This document shows, piece after piece, positions 18,850-30,271 of a stretch of 64,000 nucleotides of DNA. Positions within the stretch are counted from its first letter, which is position 1; each line of letters begins with the position of its first letter. Source of the stretch: Serratia fonticola (GTDB lineage: Bacteria; Pseudomonadota; Gammaproteobacteria; Enterobacterales; Enterobacteriaceae); the NCBI RefSeq assembly GCF_001006005.1, contig NZ_CP011254.1:5022001-5086000 (forward strand). The letters are read 5' to 3'. Both the position numbers and the translations under genes were made by a program. The notes under the pieces were generated by a model. It was not told where the DNA came from. It saw only the letters and a program-made list of their open reading frames with translations, and searched no databases.

Positions 18850-19967
18850 TATTCACCGTTATTCTGGCTATACGTCATCAGGAACTCTCTGACTTGCGCG
18901 TAATTACCGCGAAAGATCACACGTTGGGTTTTCTTCTCTAATTGGTAGCGATACATCGGGTCGTAATAGTGTTGCAGCAGCGGCACCAGCCATTGTTGAT
19001 GCGCTTCGCTTTGGCCAGTGAGCCGTTGTACCTGCAGCGCCGATTCGAGACGCAGCGTCAATTGCTGGAACAGTTCCAGCCCCAGGCGGCGGCGGATGGC
19101 AAACAGGCCATGGTGCAGATATTCATCATATTGCTGCCAGCCGTCTTGTTCGCCATAGACTTGCTCAAAGGCAATGCGCATCCGGTCGATGTACTCATCT
19201 TGCAGGCGTGCCACACGCACATCAAACGGATCGTCAATCACCACCAGGGCAGCCTGCTGCATGCCATTGAACAAGCTTAAAGGCAGATTGGTAGAACCGA
19301 TAATCCGGCTTTCATCTTCCAACACCCAATGCCGGCAACCAGCATGCTGCTTTTTCAGCATGCGTATGGCCAGATGATTTTCGAAATCTATCTGGGTAGG
19401 CTGTTTCACCAGCGTACGGCCAAAGGAGGAGCCGCGATGATGGGCGATCCCTTCCAGATCGATACCGGCCGCCAACTCATTAATCAGTAGCGTCTTGCCA
19501 CAGCCGGTGTTACCGCCAACGATCAGCATAGGCAACGCAGCGGCGTCCTCAAGCGCACCGAGCAAAAAATTGCGCAGCGCCTTGTAGCCGCCTACCACGC
19601 GTGGATAGTCAACACCGGCCTCTCGCAGCCACTGTTGTACCAATTGTGAACGTAGACCACCGCGGAAACAGTAGATATAACCTTCTGGTTGCCGGGCACA
19701 CTGTTCGATCCAGGCCTGCGTGCGCTGCTCACGCAGTTTACCGTTGACCAGGCTGTGCCCAAGAGCGATCGCAGCTTGTTGACCATGCTGCTTGTAGCAG
19801 GTGCCCACCGCCTGACGTTCACTGTCGCTCATCAGCGGCAGGTTAACTGAACAGGGGAATGCCCCCTGCGTAAACTCTATCGGCGCGCGCACGTCAATCA
19901 GCGGCACATCCTGAAGAAAAAGGCGCTGGTAGTCTTGCGTATCCTGTCGAGTCTGTATCGTTGACAC
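18849..19967 (-). CDS. selU: tRNA 2-selenouridine synthase (MnmH)
   Basis: A 372-residue protein with an N-terminal rhodanese domain, whose active Cys is in YCFRGGLRS near residue 99, and a C-terminal P-loop domain, GGNTGCGKT near 151-159. The enzyme uses selenophosphate to convert 2-thiouridine to 2-selenouridine at the tRNA wobble position. Its GTG start overlaps the selD stop (TAGTG), coupling it to the selenophosphate synthetase that makes its substrate. E. coli has the gene (ybbB) elsewhere. Confidence 0.95.
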   Translation of the reverse strand: MSTIQTRQDTQDYQRLFLQDVPLIDVRAPIEFTQGAFPCSVNLPLMSDSERQAVGTCYKQHGQQAAIALGHSLVNGKLREQRTQAWIEQCARQPEGYIYCFRGGLRSQLVQQWLREAGVDYPRVVGGYKALRNFLLGALEDAAALPMLIVGGNTGCGKTLLINELAAGIDLEGIAHHRGSSFGRTLVKQPTQIDFENHLAIRMLKKQHAGCRHWVLEDESRIIGSTNLPLSLFNGMQQAALVVIDDPFDVRVARLQDEYIDRMRIAFEQVYGEQDGWQQYDEYLHHGLFAIRRRLGLELFQQLTLRLESALQVQRLTGQSEAHQQWLVPLLQHYYDPMYRYQLEKKTQRVIFRGNYAQVREFLMTYSQNNGE

Positions 19968-21010
19968 TAGACAACCTCGATCAGTGGTTTGCCCGCCTGT
20001 GCGGCCTGCAATTCACCAATCGCGTTCAGCGTGATGCCATGACGTGCCGCTATCGCCTGCACTTCGGCTTCGGCTTCCGGCAATACCGCCAGCAGCAAAC
20101 CGCCGGAGGTTTGCGGATCGCACAGTAATTGACGTTGCAGATCGCTCATGGCGCCAACCAGGTGACCATAGCTTTCAAAGTTACGCCCGGTACCACCCGG
20201 TACGCAGCCTTCGCTGATATACCGTTCGACATCAGGCAATTTCGGTACGCATTCGAACCATACGGTTGCCTGCAGATCGGAACCCTGGCACATCTCGCTA
20301 AGGTGGCCAAGCAGGCCAAAGCCGGTGACATCGGTCATCGCCGTAACGCCAGCTACTTCGGCAAAGTCCGCCCCAGGCTTGTTCAACTGGCACATGACCT
20401 CTGTAGCCAGGCCTTGGTGTTCGGCCAGCAGTTTGCTTTTCTTCTCTGCAGTGGTCAGCACGCCAATGCCCAGTGGTTTGGTCAGGAATAGCTTGGTGCC
20501 TGCCTGCGCCGCACTGTTTTTCTTCACCAGCTCGGTTTTGACGATGCCGGTCACGGCCAAGCCAAAAATCGGCTCTGGGGCATCAATAGAATGGCCACCA
20601 GCCAATGCAATCCCCGCCTGCTGGCAAGCATAGCGGCCACCGTCGATCACCTGTTGGGCAACCTCTGCGGGCAACTTGGCAATCGGCCAGCCGAGAATAG
20701 CGATGGCCATGATCGGTTTTCCGCCCATGGCATACACGTCGCTGATGGCGTTGGCTGCCGCAATACGGCCAAAATCAAACGGATCGTCGACGATCGGCAT
20801 AAAGAAATCGGTGGTGCTGATAATGCCCACGCCGTTACCGATGTCATACACCGCGGCATCATCACGCGTTTCATTGCCCACCAGCAGATGGGGATCGATA
20901 AACTTTTCCTGCTCGCTATGCAGTATCGTTTCAAGCACTTTGGGTGAGATTTTACAGCCGCAGCCAGCGCCGTGGCTGTACTGGGTCAAACGAATGGCCG
21001 GCGATGTCAT
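19967..21010 (-). CDS. selD: Selenide, water dikinase (selenophosphate synthetase)
   Basis: A 347-residue enzyme, the E. coli length, making selenophosphate from selenide and ATP. The catalytic motif GAGCGCKI lies near residues 14-21, with Cys rather than selenocysteine at the active site. The ATP-binding region [16 protein letters not shown] follows. The ATG at 21008-21010 is preceded by GGGAG; upstream in-frame codons do not match the family. It is first in the selD-selU-topB-ynjH run. Confidence 0.97.
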   Translation of the reverse strand: MTSPAIRLTQYSHGAGCGCKISPKVLETILHSEQEKFIDPHLLVGNETRDDAAVYDIGNGVGIISTTDFFMPIVDDPFDFGRIAAANAISDVYAMGGKPIMAIAILGWPIAKLPAEVAQQVIDGGRYACQQAGIALAGGHSIDAPEPIFGLAVTGIVKTELVKKNSAAQAGTKLFLTKPLGIGVLTTAEKKSKLLAEHQGLATEVMCQLNKPGADFAEVAGVTAMTDVTGFGLLGHLSEMCQGSDLQATVWFECVPKLPDVERYISEGCVPGGTGRNFESYGHLVGAMSDLQRQLLCDPQTSGGLLLAVLPEAEAEVQAIAARHGITLNAIGELQAAQAGKPLIEVV

Positions 21011-21182
21011 AGTCCACTCCCTCTGGGTAACAAACGAACGTAAGGATATCACAATGGGATATAGGGTAGCGCTTGCCGAGGGGATTGATAAGAGCAGGTT
21101 GGCATTATGCGTGCGACCTGCTCAGAAACAGTACAAAACTGCGGGTTATCGCGCATTATCGAGCGAGTTCCCGCATAGCGGA

Positions 21183-21734
21183 TCAGAAGTAACGGACGAA
21201 AGGCGTACTGTCTGGAGCGACCACTTTTGTCGAGCCTTTTAACTGCGGCGTGCCTAAATAGAGGAAACCGACGATCTCGTCCTGCTCGCGGCAGGCGAAG
21301 GCTTCTCGCACTAACGGATGCTCTGTCCAGGCACCGCTGCGCCAGATACCATTAAAGCCTTGCGCCAAGGCGGCCATTTGCATCGCCTGCACCGCGCAAC
21401 CGGCAGAGACCACCTGCTCCCAGCGCGGCACTTTCGGATTTTCACTGCAATGAGCAACCACCGTGATAATCAGAGGCGCACGAAAAGGTGCCTGTTTGGC
21501 CTTTTCTACCGCACTCTCATCCAGCTCATCGTGTCTGGCGGCCGCTTGCAGTAATTCACTGAAACGCTGCAGACCCTGATCCTCGATCAGGATAAAACGC
21601 CACGGCTGTAACGCCCCGTGATCCGGCGCGCGCAGCCCGGCGTTGATGATATTCTGGCGCACTTCACCTGTGGGTGCCGGGGCAGTCAGGCGTGACGCAG
21701 AACGGCGATTGAGTAAAAGATCCAGTGCATCCAT
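21183..21734 (-). CDS. ydjA: Putative NAD(P)H nitroreductase YdjA
   Basis: A 183-residue minimal FMN nitroreductase fold. The FMN-phosphate motif RRSASRL lies near residues 10-16, with [12 protein letters not shown] and [10 protein letters not shown] following. The physiological substrate is unknown. Two adjacent ATG codons exist; the second (21732-21734) has the better spacing to AGGAG and matches the E. coli start MDALELL. Confidence 0.93.
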   Translation of the reverse strand: MDALDLLLNRRSASRLTAPAPTGEVRQNIINAGLRAPDHGALQPWRFILIEDQGLQRFSELLQAAARHDELDESAVEKAKQAPFRAPLIITVVAHCSENPKVPRWEQVVSAGCAVQAMQMAALAQGFNGIWRSGAWTEHPLVREAFACREQDEIVGFLYLGTPQLKGSTKVVAPDSTPFVRYF

Positions 21735-21814
21735 CATTAACTCCTGATAACAATTTGCATTTAAATCACGTTAACATAGCTCTACATAGAGTTACAGCCT
21801 CTGTAATACTGTCT

Positions 21815-21843
21815 ATACCCATTGCCATTCAAGCTGCATGGGG
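21815..21843 (+). repeat. Possible short enterobacterial intergenic repeat
   Basis: TATACCCATTGCCATTCAAGCTGCATG resembles half of short palindromic intergenic repeats that I recall from Serratia and Yersinia (TATACCC...TTCAAG..GCA). No second arm is visible, so it is a solo or degraded unit in the ydjA-sppA promoter gap. Confidence 0.35.
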
Positions 21844-21915
21844 AGATTTAAAGCTGACTTTTCTTCGGCCGCTCATTAGGATAGCGGAACATTCTAGACT
21901 CTTGTTGGAGAGCAC

Positions 21916-23769
21916 ATGCGCACATTGGGGCGAATTATTGCAGGTATTTTCAGATGGACATGGCGTCTGCTGAATTTTGTCAGGGAACTTATCCTGAACT
22001 TGTTCCTGATTTTCTTGATCCTGGTCGGGGTCGGTATTTATCTTTCACTCCAAGGCAATTCTTCGGCAGTAGCACCGCATGGCGCACTGCTGGTCGATCT
22101 CAGCGGCGTGGTGGTTGATCAACCTTCGGTGAACAACCGGGTTCGTCAGTGGGGCCGCGAACTGCTGGGTGCTTCTAGCAACCGTCTACAGGAAAACTCA
22201 CTGTTTGACCTGGTGGATACCATTCGCAAAGCCAAAGATGATAAAAACATCACCGGTATGGTATTGCAGCTGAATGATTTTGCCGGGGCGGATCAGCCTT
22301 CCCTGCAATACATCGGTAAAGCACTGCGTGAATTCCGCGACAGCGGTAAACCGATCTATGCCATCGGCGATAGCTATAACCAAACGCAATACTACCTGGC
22401 CAGCTATGCCAACAAGATCTACCTGTCACCTCAGGGTGCCGTCGATCTGCATGGTTTCGCCACCAACAACCTTTACTACAAATCCCTGTTGGAGAAGCTG
22501 AAGGTCACCACCAATATTTTCCGCGTGGGCACCTATAAATCTGCTGTAGAACCGCTGATCCGTGACGATATGTCACCGGCAGCGCGGGAAGCCGATAGCC
22601 GCTGGGTCGGCGGGCTGTGGCAAAACTATCTGGATACGGTGGCGGCTAACCGTCAACTCACACCAGATCAGTTGTTCCCTGGCGCAGCAGATATTCTCAG
22701 TGGCTTGAAGGCAGCGGGTGGCGACACTGCGCAGTTCGCCCTGAACAGCAAACTGGTCGATGAATTGGCATCTCGCACTGCTATAGAAACACAGTTGGTG
22801 AAAACCTTCGGTTGGGACAAGCAGAGCAATGACTTCAATGCGGTCAGCATCTACGATTACCAACCGCAGCCGTCACCGGATCAGGGCGGTGAGATCGCCG
22901 TTATCTTCGTCAATGGCGCGATCATGGATGGCCCACAGACGCCAGGATCGGTCGGTGGCGATACCACGGCCTCACAACTGCGTCAGGCACGTCTGGATCC
23001 GAAAATCAAAGCCGTCATCCTGCGCGTTAATAGCCCTGGCGGTAGCGTCAGCGCTTCAGAAGTGATCCGCTCCGAGCTGGCCGCGGTTCGCGCCGCAGGT
23101 AAACCGGTGGTGGTTTCCATGGGTGGAATGGCCGCGTCTGGCGGTTACTGGGTGTCGACCCCGGCAGATTACATTATCGCCAGCCCGAGCACCCTCACCG
23201 GCTCCATCGGTATCTTCGGCGTGATCAACACTTACGAGAACACGCTGGATAGCGTTGGGGTACATACCGACGGCGTCGCGACATCACCACTGGCCGATCT
23301 GGCAGTGACGAAAGCACTGCCTCCAGAGTTCTCGCAGATGATGCAGTTGAACATCGAGAACGGTTACAAGAACTTCATCAACCTGGTGGCAACCGCCCGG
23401 AAAATGACGCCAGAGCAGGTCGATCACATTGCTCAGGGTCATGTCTGGATCGGTAGCGACGCCAAGAAAAATGGCCTGATCGACCAGCTGGGTGACTTTG
23501 ACGACGCCGTGAAGAAAGCGGCAGAGCTGGCCAAGCTGCCACAGTGGCAACTCAACTGGTTTATCGATGCCCCTAGCATGACGGATATGCTGCTCAGCCA
23601 GTTTGGCGTCTCTATCCACGCCATGCTGCCTGCGGCGATCCAGTCAATGCTGCCAGCCCCGTTGGCATCGGTGGCGCTGGCGGTGAAAGAACAGCCTGGC
23701 CTGTTTAATAACCTGAACGATCCGCAACATCGTTATGCCATATGCCTGACTTGCGGAGAGGTCCGTTAA
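21916..23769 (+). CDS. sppA: Signal peptide peptidase, protease IV
   Basis: A 617-residue inner-membrane serine protease of family S49 that degrades cleaved signal peptides. One N-terminal transmembrane segment lies near residues 24-45 ([19 protein letters not shown]). Two tandem S49 domains follow. The catalytic Lys is in [11 protein letters not shown] near 203 and the nucleophile Ser in [10 protein letters not shown] near 404. GGAGAG lies before the ATG. Confidence 0.97.
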   Translation: MRTLGRIIAGIFRWTWRLLNFVRELILNLFLIFLILVGVGIYLSLQGNSSAVAPHGALLVDLSGVVVDQPSVNNRVRQWGRELLGASSNRLQENSLFDLVDTIRKAKDDKNITGMVLQLNDFAGADQPSLQYIGKALREFRDSGKPIYAIGDSYNQTQYYLASYANKIYLSPQGAVDLHGFATNNLYYKSLLEKLKVTTNIFRVGTYKSAVEPLIRDDMSPAAREADSRWVGGLWQNYLDTVAANRQLTPDQLFPGAADILSGLKAAGGDTAQFALNSKLVDELASRTAIETQLVKTFGWDKQSNDFNAVSIYDYQPQPSPDQGGEIAVIFVNGAIMDGPQTPGSVGGDTTASQLRQARLDPKIKAVILRVNSPGGSVSASEVIRSELAAVRAAGKPVVVSMGGMAASGGYWVSTPADYIIASPSTLTGSIGIFGVINTYENTLDSVGVHTDGVATSPLADLAVTKALPPEFSQMMQLNIENGYKNFINLVATARKMTPEQVDHIAQGHVWIGSDAKKNGLIDQLGDFDDAVKKAAELAKLPQWQLNWFIDAPSMTDMLLSQFGVSIHAMLPAAIQSMLPAPLASVALAVKEQPGLFNNLNDPQHRYAICLTCGEVR

Positions 23770-23782
23770 CAAATAAATCTCT

Positions 23783-23808
23783 AGCCCGGCACCCGCCGGG
23801 CTTTTTTT
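23783..23808 (+). terminator. sppA terminator
   Basis: AGCCCGGC-ACCC-GCCGGGCT followed by seven T, 14 bases after the sppA stop. Confidence 0.93.
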
Positions 23809-23861
23809 CTCCTGCTATCTCCCTATAATTCAGCCTATCTGACAGCCACAAGATCAAAGCC

Positions 23862-24878
23862 ATGCAAAAGAAATCCATTTACGTCGCCTATACCGGTGGC
23901 ACTATCGGTATGCAGCGTTCCGAACAAGGGTACATCCCGGTTTCCGGCCACCTACAGCGCCAGCTGGCACTGATGCCCGAGTTCCATCGCCCCGAGATGC
24001 CGGATTTCACCATTCATGAATATGCCCCGTTGATCGACTCTTCGGATATGACACCCGAGGACTGGCAGCATATCGCCGACGACATCAAACAGAATTACTC
24101 AAGCTATGACGGCTTTGTTATTCTGCACGGCACCGACACCATGGCGTTTACCGCTTCCGCCCTGTCCTTCATGCTGGAGAACCTGGATAAGCCGGTGATC
24201 GTCACTGGGTCGCAAATCCCGCTGGCAGAATTGCGCTCCGACGGCCAAACCAATCTGTTGAATGCCCTCTATCTGGCCGCTAATCATCCGGTGAACGAGG
24301 TCAGCCTGTTTTTCAACAATAAGCTGTTTCGTGGCAACCGTACCACCAAGGCACATGCCGACGGCTTTGATGCCTTCGCCTCACCCAACCTGCCGCCCTT
24401 GCTGGAAGCGGGTATCCACATACGCCGCCAGACCGGCATCGCCTCCCCGGTGTGCAACGGGGAATTGATCGTGCATAACATCACGCCACAGCCCATCGGC
24501 GTGGTGACGATTTATCCGGGGATTTCCGGTGCCGTGGTGCGTAACTTCCTGCTGCAACCGGTCAAAGCCCTGATCCTGCGCTCTTACGGCGTCGGTAACG
24601 CGCCGCAAAAGGCCGAATTGGTGGATGAATTGCGTGATGCTTCCGAGCGTGGCATCGTAGTTGTCAACCTGACACAATGTATCTCTGGCCGGGTCAATAT
24701 GGAAGGCTATGCGACCGGTAATGCCCTGGCTCATGCTGGCGTCATCAGCGGTTTTGATATGACGGTGGAGGCCGCGCTGACCAAGCTGCATTACCTGTTG
24801 AGCCAGCCGTTAACCCCAGAAGAAATCCGCAGCCTGATGCAACAAGACCTACGTGGCGAATTAAGCGCTGCGGGCTAA
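23862..24878 (+). CDS. ansA: Cytoplasmic L-asparaginase I
   Basis: A 338-residue type I asparaginase hydrolysing asparagine to aspartate and ammonia. First catalytic Thr is in YTGGTIGM near residue 14. The second motif is VILHGTDTMAFTAS with Thr/Asp near 91-92. There is no signal peptide, consistent with the cytoplasmic isozyme. pncA follows after 18 bases, as in E. coli. Confidence 0.97.
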   Translation: MQKKSIYVAYTGGTIGMQRSEQGYIPVSGHLQRQLALMPEFHRPEMPDFTIHEYAPLIDSSDMTPEDWQHIADDIKQNYSSYDGFVILHGTDTMAFTASALSFMLENLDKPVIVTGSQIPLAELRSDGQTNLLNALYLAANHPVNEVSLFFNNKLFRGNRTTKAHADGFDAFASPNLPPLLEAGIHIRRQTGIASPVCNGELIVHNITPQPIGVVTIYPGISGAVVRNFLLQPVKALILRSYGVGNAPQKAELVDELRDASERGIVVVNLTQCISGRVNMEGYATGNALAHAGVISGFDMTVEAALTKLHYLLSQPLTPEEIRSLMQQDLRGELSAAG

Positions 24879-24896
24879 CCCGAAGTGGGAACTCTG

Positions 24897-25529
24897 ATGA
24901 AAACTGCTCTGTTGCTGATTGATTTACAAAACGACTTTTGCCCCGGCGGCGCTTTAGGCGTGGCAGAAGGTGATGCCACCATTGACGTCGCCAATCAGGC
25001 TATCGCAGCCAGCCTGGCCCGTAATGAAGCGGTGATCGCCAGCCAGGACTGGCACCCGGCGGATCATCGCAGTTTTGCGATTAACTCCAACGCACAGATT
25101 GGTACGCTTGGGGAACTGGAAGGCCTGCCTCAGGTTTGGTGGCCAGTGCACTGCGTTCAGGACAGTCCTGGCGCAGAGCTTCATCCACAGCTTGATAAGC
25201 AGCACATCGCGGCGATATTCCGTAAGGGCGAGAACTCGGATATCGATAGCTATAGTGCTTTCTTTGATAACGGGCATCGGGCGCAAACGGCGCTCGATGG
25301 CTGGCTGAAGGAGCGCGGCATCACTCATCTCGCCGTGATGGGGCTGGCCACCGATTATTGCGTCAAGTTCAGCGTGTTAGATGCCTTGCGTTTGGGTTAT
25401 CAGACTCAAGTCATCACCGATGGCTGCCGCGGTGTCAATTTAAGCCCCGATGACAGCGAGCAGGCATTGGCAGAAATGCAGTCGGCTGGCGCACAGTTAG
25501 TTACACTGTCACAGTTTATTCAGCGCTAA
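24897..25529 (+). CDS. pncA: Nicotinamidase
   Basis: A 210-residue isochorismatase-fold amidase converting nicotinamide to nicotinate for NAD salvage; it also activates pyrazinamide. The catalytic triad is visible: Asp in LLIDLQNDF near residue 10, Lys in FRKGEN near 110, Cys in ATDYCVKFS near 156. Metal ligands include DWHPADH. The ATG at 24897 gives the family start; a GTG four codons earlier lacks a ribosome site. Confidence 0.95.
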   Translation: MKTALLLIDLQNDFCPGGALGVAEGDATIDVANQAIAASLARNEAVIASQDWHPADHRSFAINSNAQIGTLGELEGLPQVWWPVHCVQDSPGAELHPQLDKQHIAAIFRKGENSDIDSYSAFFDNGHRAQTALDGWLKERGITHLAVMGLATDYCVKFSVLDALRLGYQTQVITDGCRGVNLSPDDSEQALAEMQSAGAQLVTLSQFIQR

Positions 25530-25694
25530 CGGTTTTTGGGGCTGCTTGACCTTAGCGCCCCATATTCCCCACCAACCGCTTTATTTTCGACGCTGCTCAC
25601 ATTCCCACCATTCTTCTGCGCGCTCACCTTGTTCCCTCCCGTCTCTTTTGCTGTTATGGCTGCTGATGCATTGGCATCAATAAGTTATACGCAT

Positions 25695-25718
25695 CCGGGG
25701 CCTGCCGAGCCCGGCTTT
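25695..25718 (+). terminator. Possible pncA terminator
   Basis: CCGGG-GCCTGCCGAG-CCCGG followed by CTTTATT. The stem is short. A second small hairpin, CCGCC-ATA-GGCGG (25728-25740), lies just before the chitinase ribosome site and may affect its translation. Confidence 0.4.
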
Positions 25719-25771
25719 ATTGATACCGCCATAGGCGGTTCAGGTCGGCCTTGCTGACCAAAGGAGACAAC

Positions 25772-27052
25772 ATGGCTTTAACCCGTAAACTGCTGCCCTT
25801 GCTGGTAGCGGTGCAACTCGGTATGGCTGGCGCGAGCATCGCGCACGCCGCACCTTATCTTTCTGTCGGCTACTTTAACGGCGGTGGCGACGTGACCGCC
25901 GGGCCTGGCGGTGATATCAACCAGTTGGACGTCAGCCAGATCACCCACCTCAACTACTCTTTTGGCCTGATTTATAACGCTGAAAAAGAGGAAACTAACC
26001 CGGCACTGAAAGATCCCTCCCGCCTGCACCAAATCTATCTCTCCCCAAAAGTCGAAGCAGACTTAAAGCGCTTACCCGTATTGCGCCAACAAAATCCGGC
26101 GCTGAAGGTTTTGCTGTCCGTTGGCGGCTGGGGAGCCCGTGGGTTCTCCGGCGCGGCAGCCACACCGGAAAGCCGGGCGGTGTTTATCCGTTCGGTGCAG
26201 GAGGTGATTGCCAAGTATCAGCTCGATGGTATCGATCTGGATTGGGAATATCCGGTTAACGGTGCCTGGGGATTAGTGGAAAGCCAACCGGCCGACAAAG
26301 CCAATTTCACCACCCTACTGAGCGAACTGCATCAGGAGCTAGGCAAAGAAAAACTGCTGACCATCGCCGTAGGCGCCAACGTCAAAAGTCCGCAGGAATG
26401 GGTAGACGTTAAGGCTATCGCGCCCTATCTGGACTACATCAATCTGATGACCTACGACATGGCGTACGGTACCCAGTATTTCAACTCCAATCTCTATGAC
26501 TCCAAACAATGGCCAACCGTGGCCGCCGCCGACAAGTACAGCGCCGACTACGTGGTCAACAACTATCTGGCCGCCGGGCTGAAGCCTGCTCAACTCAATC
26601 TGGGGATCGGTTTCTATGGCCGGGTACCTAAACGCGCCACCGAGCCGGGTATTGATTGGGATGTAGCTGATGCGGCCAAGCACCCTGTCACCCAGCCCTA
26701 TTTCACCGCACGTGAAAAAGACGTCTTTAAATCGCTGGGTGTGGATTTGGATAAAGACAGCTACATCAAATACAACGATATCGTGAACAAGATGCTGAAA
26801 GACCCACAGCGGCGCTTCACCGCGCATTGGGATAACGAGGCCAAGGTGCCCTATCTGATGATGAAGTCAACCGAAGGCAAACCACTGTTCGCGATAAGCT
26901 ATGAGAACCCACGCTCGGTAGCCATCAAGGCCGAGTACATCAAGAGCAAAGGATTGGGAGGGGCGATGTTCTGGGAGTATGGTGCGGACGATAACAACCG
27001 CCTGGCCCATCAGCTAGCCGAAAGCTTAGGCTTGAGCCCGCAGAAGCAGTAA
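25772..27052 (+). CDS. Secreted glycoside hydrolase family 18 chitinase
   Basis: A 426-residue protein with a signal peptide ending AHA near residue 27 (MALTRKLLPLLVAVQLGMAGASIAHA in two parts: charged start, hydrophobic core). The GH18 catalytic motif DGIDLDWEYP lies near 149-158, with Glu as acid. The SVGGW substrate motif near 117, YINLMTYDM near 225 and a C-terminal GGAMFWEYGAD near 400 complete the TIM barrel. No chitin-binding or fibronectin module is attached, unlike ChiA or ChiB. It most resembles single-domain ChiD-type enzymes; the assignment of type is tentative. The ATG follows AAGGAGA. It likely degrades chitin oligosaccharides in the periplasm or outside. Confidence 0.92.
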   Translation: MALTRKLLPLLVAVQLGMAGASIAHAAPYLSVGYFNGGGDVTAGPGGDINQLDVSQITHLNYSFGLIYNAEKEETNPALKDPSRLHQIYLSPKVEADLKRLPVLRQQNPALKVLLSVGGWGARGFSGAAATPESRAVFIRSVQEVIAKYQLDGIDLDWEYPVNGAWGLVESQPADKANFTTLLSELHQELGKEKLLTIAVGANVKSPQEWVDVKAIAPYLDYINLMTYDMAYGTQYFNSNLYDSKQWPTVAAADKYSADYVVNNYLAAGLKPAQLNLGIGFYGRVPKRATEPGIDWDVADAAKHPVTQPYFTAREKDVFKSLGVDLDKDSYIKYNDIVNKMLKDPQRRFTAHWDNEAKVPYLMMKSTEGKPLFAISYENPRSVAIKAEYIKSKGLGGAMFWEYGADDNNRLAHQLAESLGLSPQKQ

Positions 27053-27093
27053 AACCTTCAGGGCGATGGCAACATCGCCCTGCCAGCAACAGG

Positions 27094-27366
27094 TTACTGC
27101 GGCTTCAGCTTGGCCAACGGCTCGGCCATAAACTGCTGCTTCAGCTCCTGTTTGCTTTTCATCACGATTTGCCCGTCGGTGCCAATGCTCATATGTTGTG
27201 GGTCCGCATTGTTCATCGACTGCCACAGCATCACCGCCTGCAGGCTGTGTTCTTTCTGCTCTGGAGTCAGTGCCACACCATCCGGCCACTTACCCAGTTC
27301 TACTGCCAGCACCAGCCGCTGGTAGATTTCCGGCGTCATGGCCGCAATCAGATCTTTTACTTCCAT
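27094..27366 (-). CDS. yeaC: DUF1315 family protein YeaC
   Basis: A 90-residue soluble protein with no known function. The conserved core MTPEIYQRLVLAVELGKWPDG and LTPEQKEHSLQAVMLWQ matches E. coli YeaC. It lies downstream of msrB on the same strand with a 64-base gap, as in E. coli. Confidence 0.92.
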   Translation of the reverse strand: MEVKDLIAAMTPEIYQRLVLAVELGKWPDGVALTPEQKEHSLQAVMLWQSMNNADPQHMSIGTDGQIVMKSKQELKQQFMAEPLAKLKPQ

Positions 27367-27430
27367 CAGAGCATGTCCTCACCCACGGATGAATAATTAG
27401 CTGAATCGATTTTGTTGGTTTAGTTACAGC

Positions 27431-27844
27431 TTAACCTGCCGTTTGCTCGCCATTCTCGTCGTCGGTGAAATTCAGTGACGCGGAGTTGACACAGTAGCGT
27501 TCGCCAGTCGGCTGCGGACCATCGGGAAACACGTGTCCCAAATGCGCGTCGCAGCTGCCACAGCGGATCTCGACTCTATGCATATTATGTGAATTATCAT
27601 CAAGATAACGAATAGCATCGTCCGAAACCGGTTGATAGAAGCTGGGCCAGCCGCAGCCAGAATCAAACTTGCTGGCGGAGAAGAACAATGGCGCGTTACA
27701 GCACAGGCAATGGTACACGCCCTCACGCTGGTTATGCAGTAATTTACCGCTATAGGGGGCTTCGGTGCCACGCTCTTGCGTCACATAACGTTGGATTTCA
27801 TTCAGTTCCGTGAGCGGTGTCTTAGGGGTTATCTCTTTAGCCAT
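27431..27844 (-). CDS. msrB: Methionine-R-sulfoxide reductase B
   Basis: A 137-residue enzyme, equal to E. coli. Zinc-binding CxxC pairs are YHCLCCNAP and [11 protein letters not shown]. The catalytic cysteine is in [11 protein letters not shown] near residue 118. It reduces the R epimer of oxidised methionine with thioredoxin. The ATG at 27842-27844 is chosen from family length; an extension upstream is hydrophobic and unrelated. Confidence 0.97.
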   Translation of the reverse strand: MAKEITPKTPLTELNEIQRYVTQERGTEAPYSGKLLHNQREGVYHCLCCNAPLFFSASKFDSGCGWPSFYQPVSDDAIRYLDDNSHNMHRVEIRCGSCDAHLGHVFPDGPQPTGERYCVNSASLNFTDDENGEQTAG

Positions 27845-29187
<1,343 letters not shown>

Positions 29188-29212
29188 TGGCTTGATGCGC
29201 AGTTGATTATCA

Positions 29213-29238
29213 AGGGCGACACTAGTGTCGCCCTTTTT
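29213..29238 (+). terminator. gapA terminator
   Basis: AGGGCGACACTAGTGTCGCCCT, a perfect 11-base-arm palindrome followed by TTTTAT. Confidence 0.92.
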
Positions 29239-29270
29239 ATTTGTTTTTGCGGCGAAAAGAAGGCAACAAC

Positions 29271-30146
29271 ATGAACGAAAAAATCTTCACCCTACCCGTT
29301 AGCGAACAAATCACCCCTTTTATCAGCCAACGCCAACTGGACGAACTGCCAGTGGTGGTGGTTTCTCACCCCAAAGTCCGTGCGGCCATTACTCTGCAAG
29401 GGGCCCATCTGCTGGCCTGGCAGCCAAGCGGTGATAAACCGGTGCTTTGGCTGAGCAACAATACGCCATTCAAAAACGGCGTGGCGATCCGCGGCGGCGT
29501 ACCGATCTGCTGGCCGTGGTTTGGCCCGGCAGGTAGCCCATCCCACGGCTTTGCCCGTAATCAGCCGTGGCAGCTTACCGCGCACGATGAAGATGAAAAC
29601 GGCGTGATCCTGACCTTCACGCTGCAAGACAACGAACAAACCCGCAAATTGTGGCCACATGCTTTCACCCTGATCGCCCGCTTCAAGCTGGGTGAAGAGT
29701 GTGAGATGGAGCTGGAATCACACGGTGACTACCAGGCTACCGCTGCTCTGCACAGCTATTTCCAGATCGGCGACATCGACAAGGTGAAAGTTGCCGGTTT
29801 AGGCGAGCATTATATCGATAAGGTGGCGAAGGGGATCGAGGCTCGTCAGGTTGGCGAGCTGGAGTTTACAGGGCAAACCGATCGCGTCTACACCCAGGCT
29901 ACGCCTTGCAGCCTGATCAAGGACCCGGTGTTGCAACGCACCATCGAGGTCAATCATCACTATATGAGTGATGTGATCGCCTGGAACCCAGGTGTCGAGC
30001 TTTCCTGCAGCATGGCCGACATGCCAAACGACGGTTACAAAACCATGGTCTGTGTGGAAACCGGGCGCGTAAGCAAGCCGCTGATCGCCTCTGGGGAGCA
30101 ACCTGCCCGCTTGGCGATGAAAATCCGCAGCATAAAAAATAGCTGA
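29271..30146 (+). CDS. yeaD: D-hexose-6-phosphate mutarotase YeaD
   Basis: A 291-residue aldose-1-epimerase superfamily protein. Motifs are QGAHLLAWQP near 43, RGGVPICWPWFGP near 77-89, and SHGFARNQPW with catalytic His near 94. The family interconverts anomers of glucose 6-phosphate. The ATG at 29271 follows AAGGCA and lies 84 bases after gapA, as in E. coli. Confidence 0.94.
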   Translation: MNEKIFTLPVSEQITPFISQRQLDELPVVVVSHPKVRAAITLQGAHLLAWQPSGDKPVLWLSNNTPFKNGVAIRGGVPICWPWFGPAGSPSHGFARNQPWQLTAHDEDENGVILTFTLQDNEQTRKLWPHAFTLIARFKLGEECEMELESHGDYQATAALHSYFQIGDIDKVKVAGLGEHYIDKVAKGIEARQVGELEFTGQTDRVYTQATPCSLIKDPVLQRTIEVNHHYMSDVIAWNPGVELSCSMADMPNDGYKTMVCVETGRVSKPLIASGEQPARLAMKIRSIKNS

Positions 30147-30151
30147 TCAAA

Positions 30152-30185
30152 CTGGGGCGAATCCAACTTCGCCCCTCCTCTCTTG
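30152..30185 (+). terminator. yeaD terminator
   Basis: GGGGCGAA (30154-30161) pairs perfectly with TTCGCCCC (30168-30175), followed by TCCTCTCTT. Confidence 0.7.
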
Positions 30186-30210
30186 ATCATCCACCGCACC
30201 ACAGATGTGC

Positions 30211-30234
30211 AAAAGGAGCGTTTCCGCCCCTTTT
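30211..30234 (-). terminator. mipA terminator
   Basis: AAAAGGAGCG-TTTC-CGCCCCTTTT, one mismatch in the arm. It lies 38 bases past the mipA stop on the minus strand. Confidence 0.65.
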
Positions 30235-30271
30235 CGATGCACTCACTGCACCAAGATAATGCTCCGTACGC

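Noticed and set aside
25536..25757. 73-codon frame between pncA and the chitinase
   Set aside because: Low-complexity Pro/Phe-rich sequence without ribosome site; overlaps hairpins and the chitinase leader.
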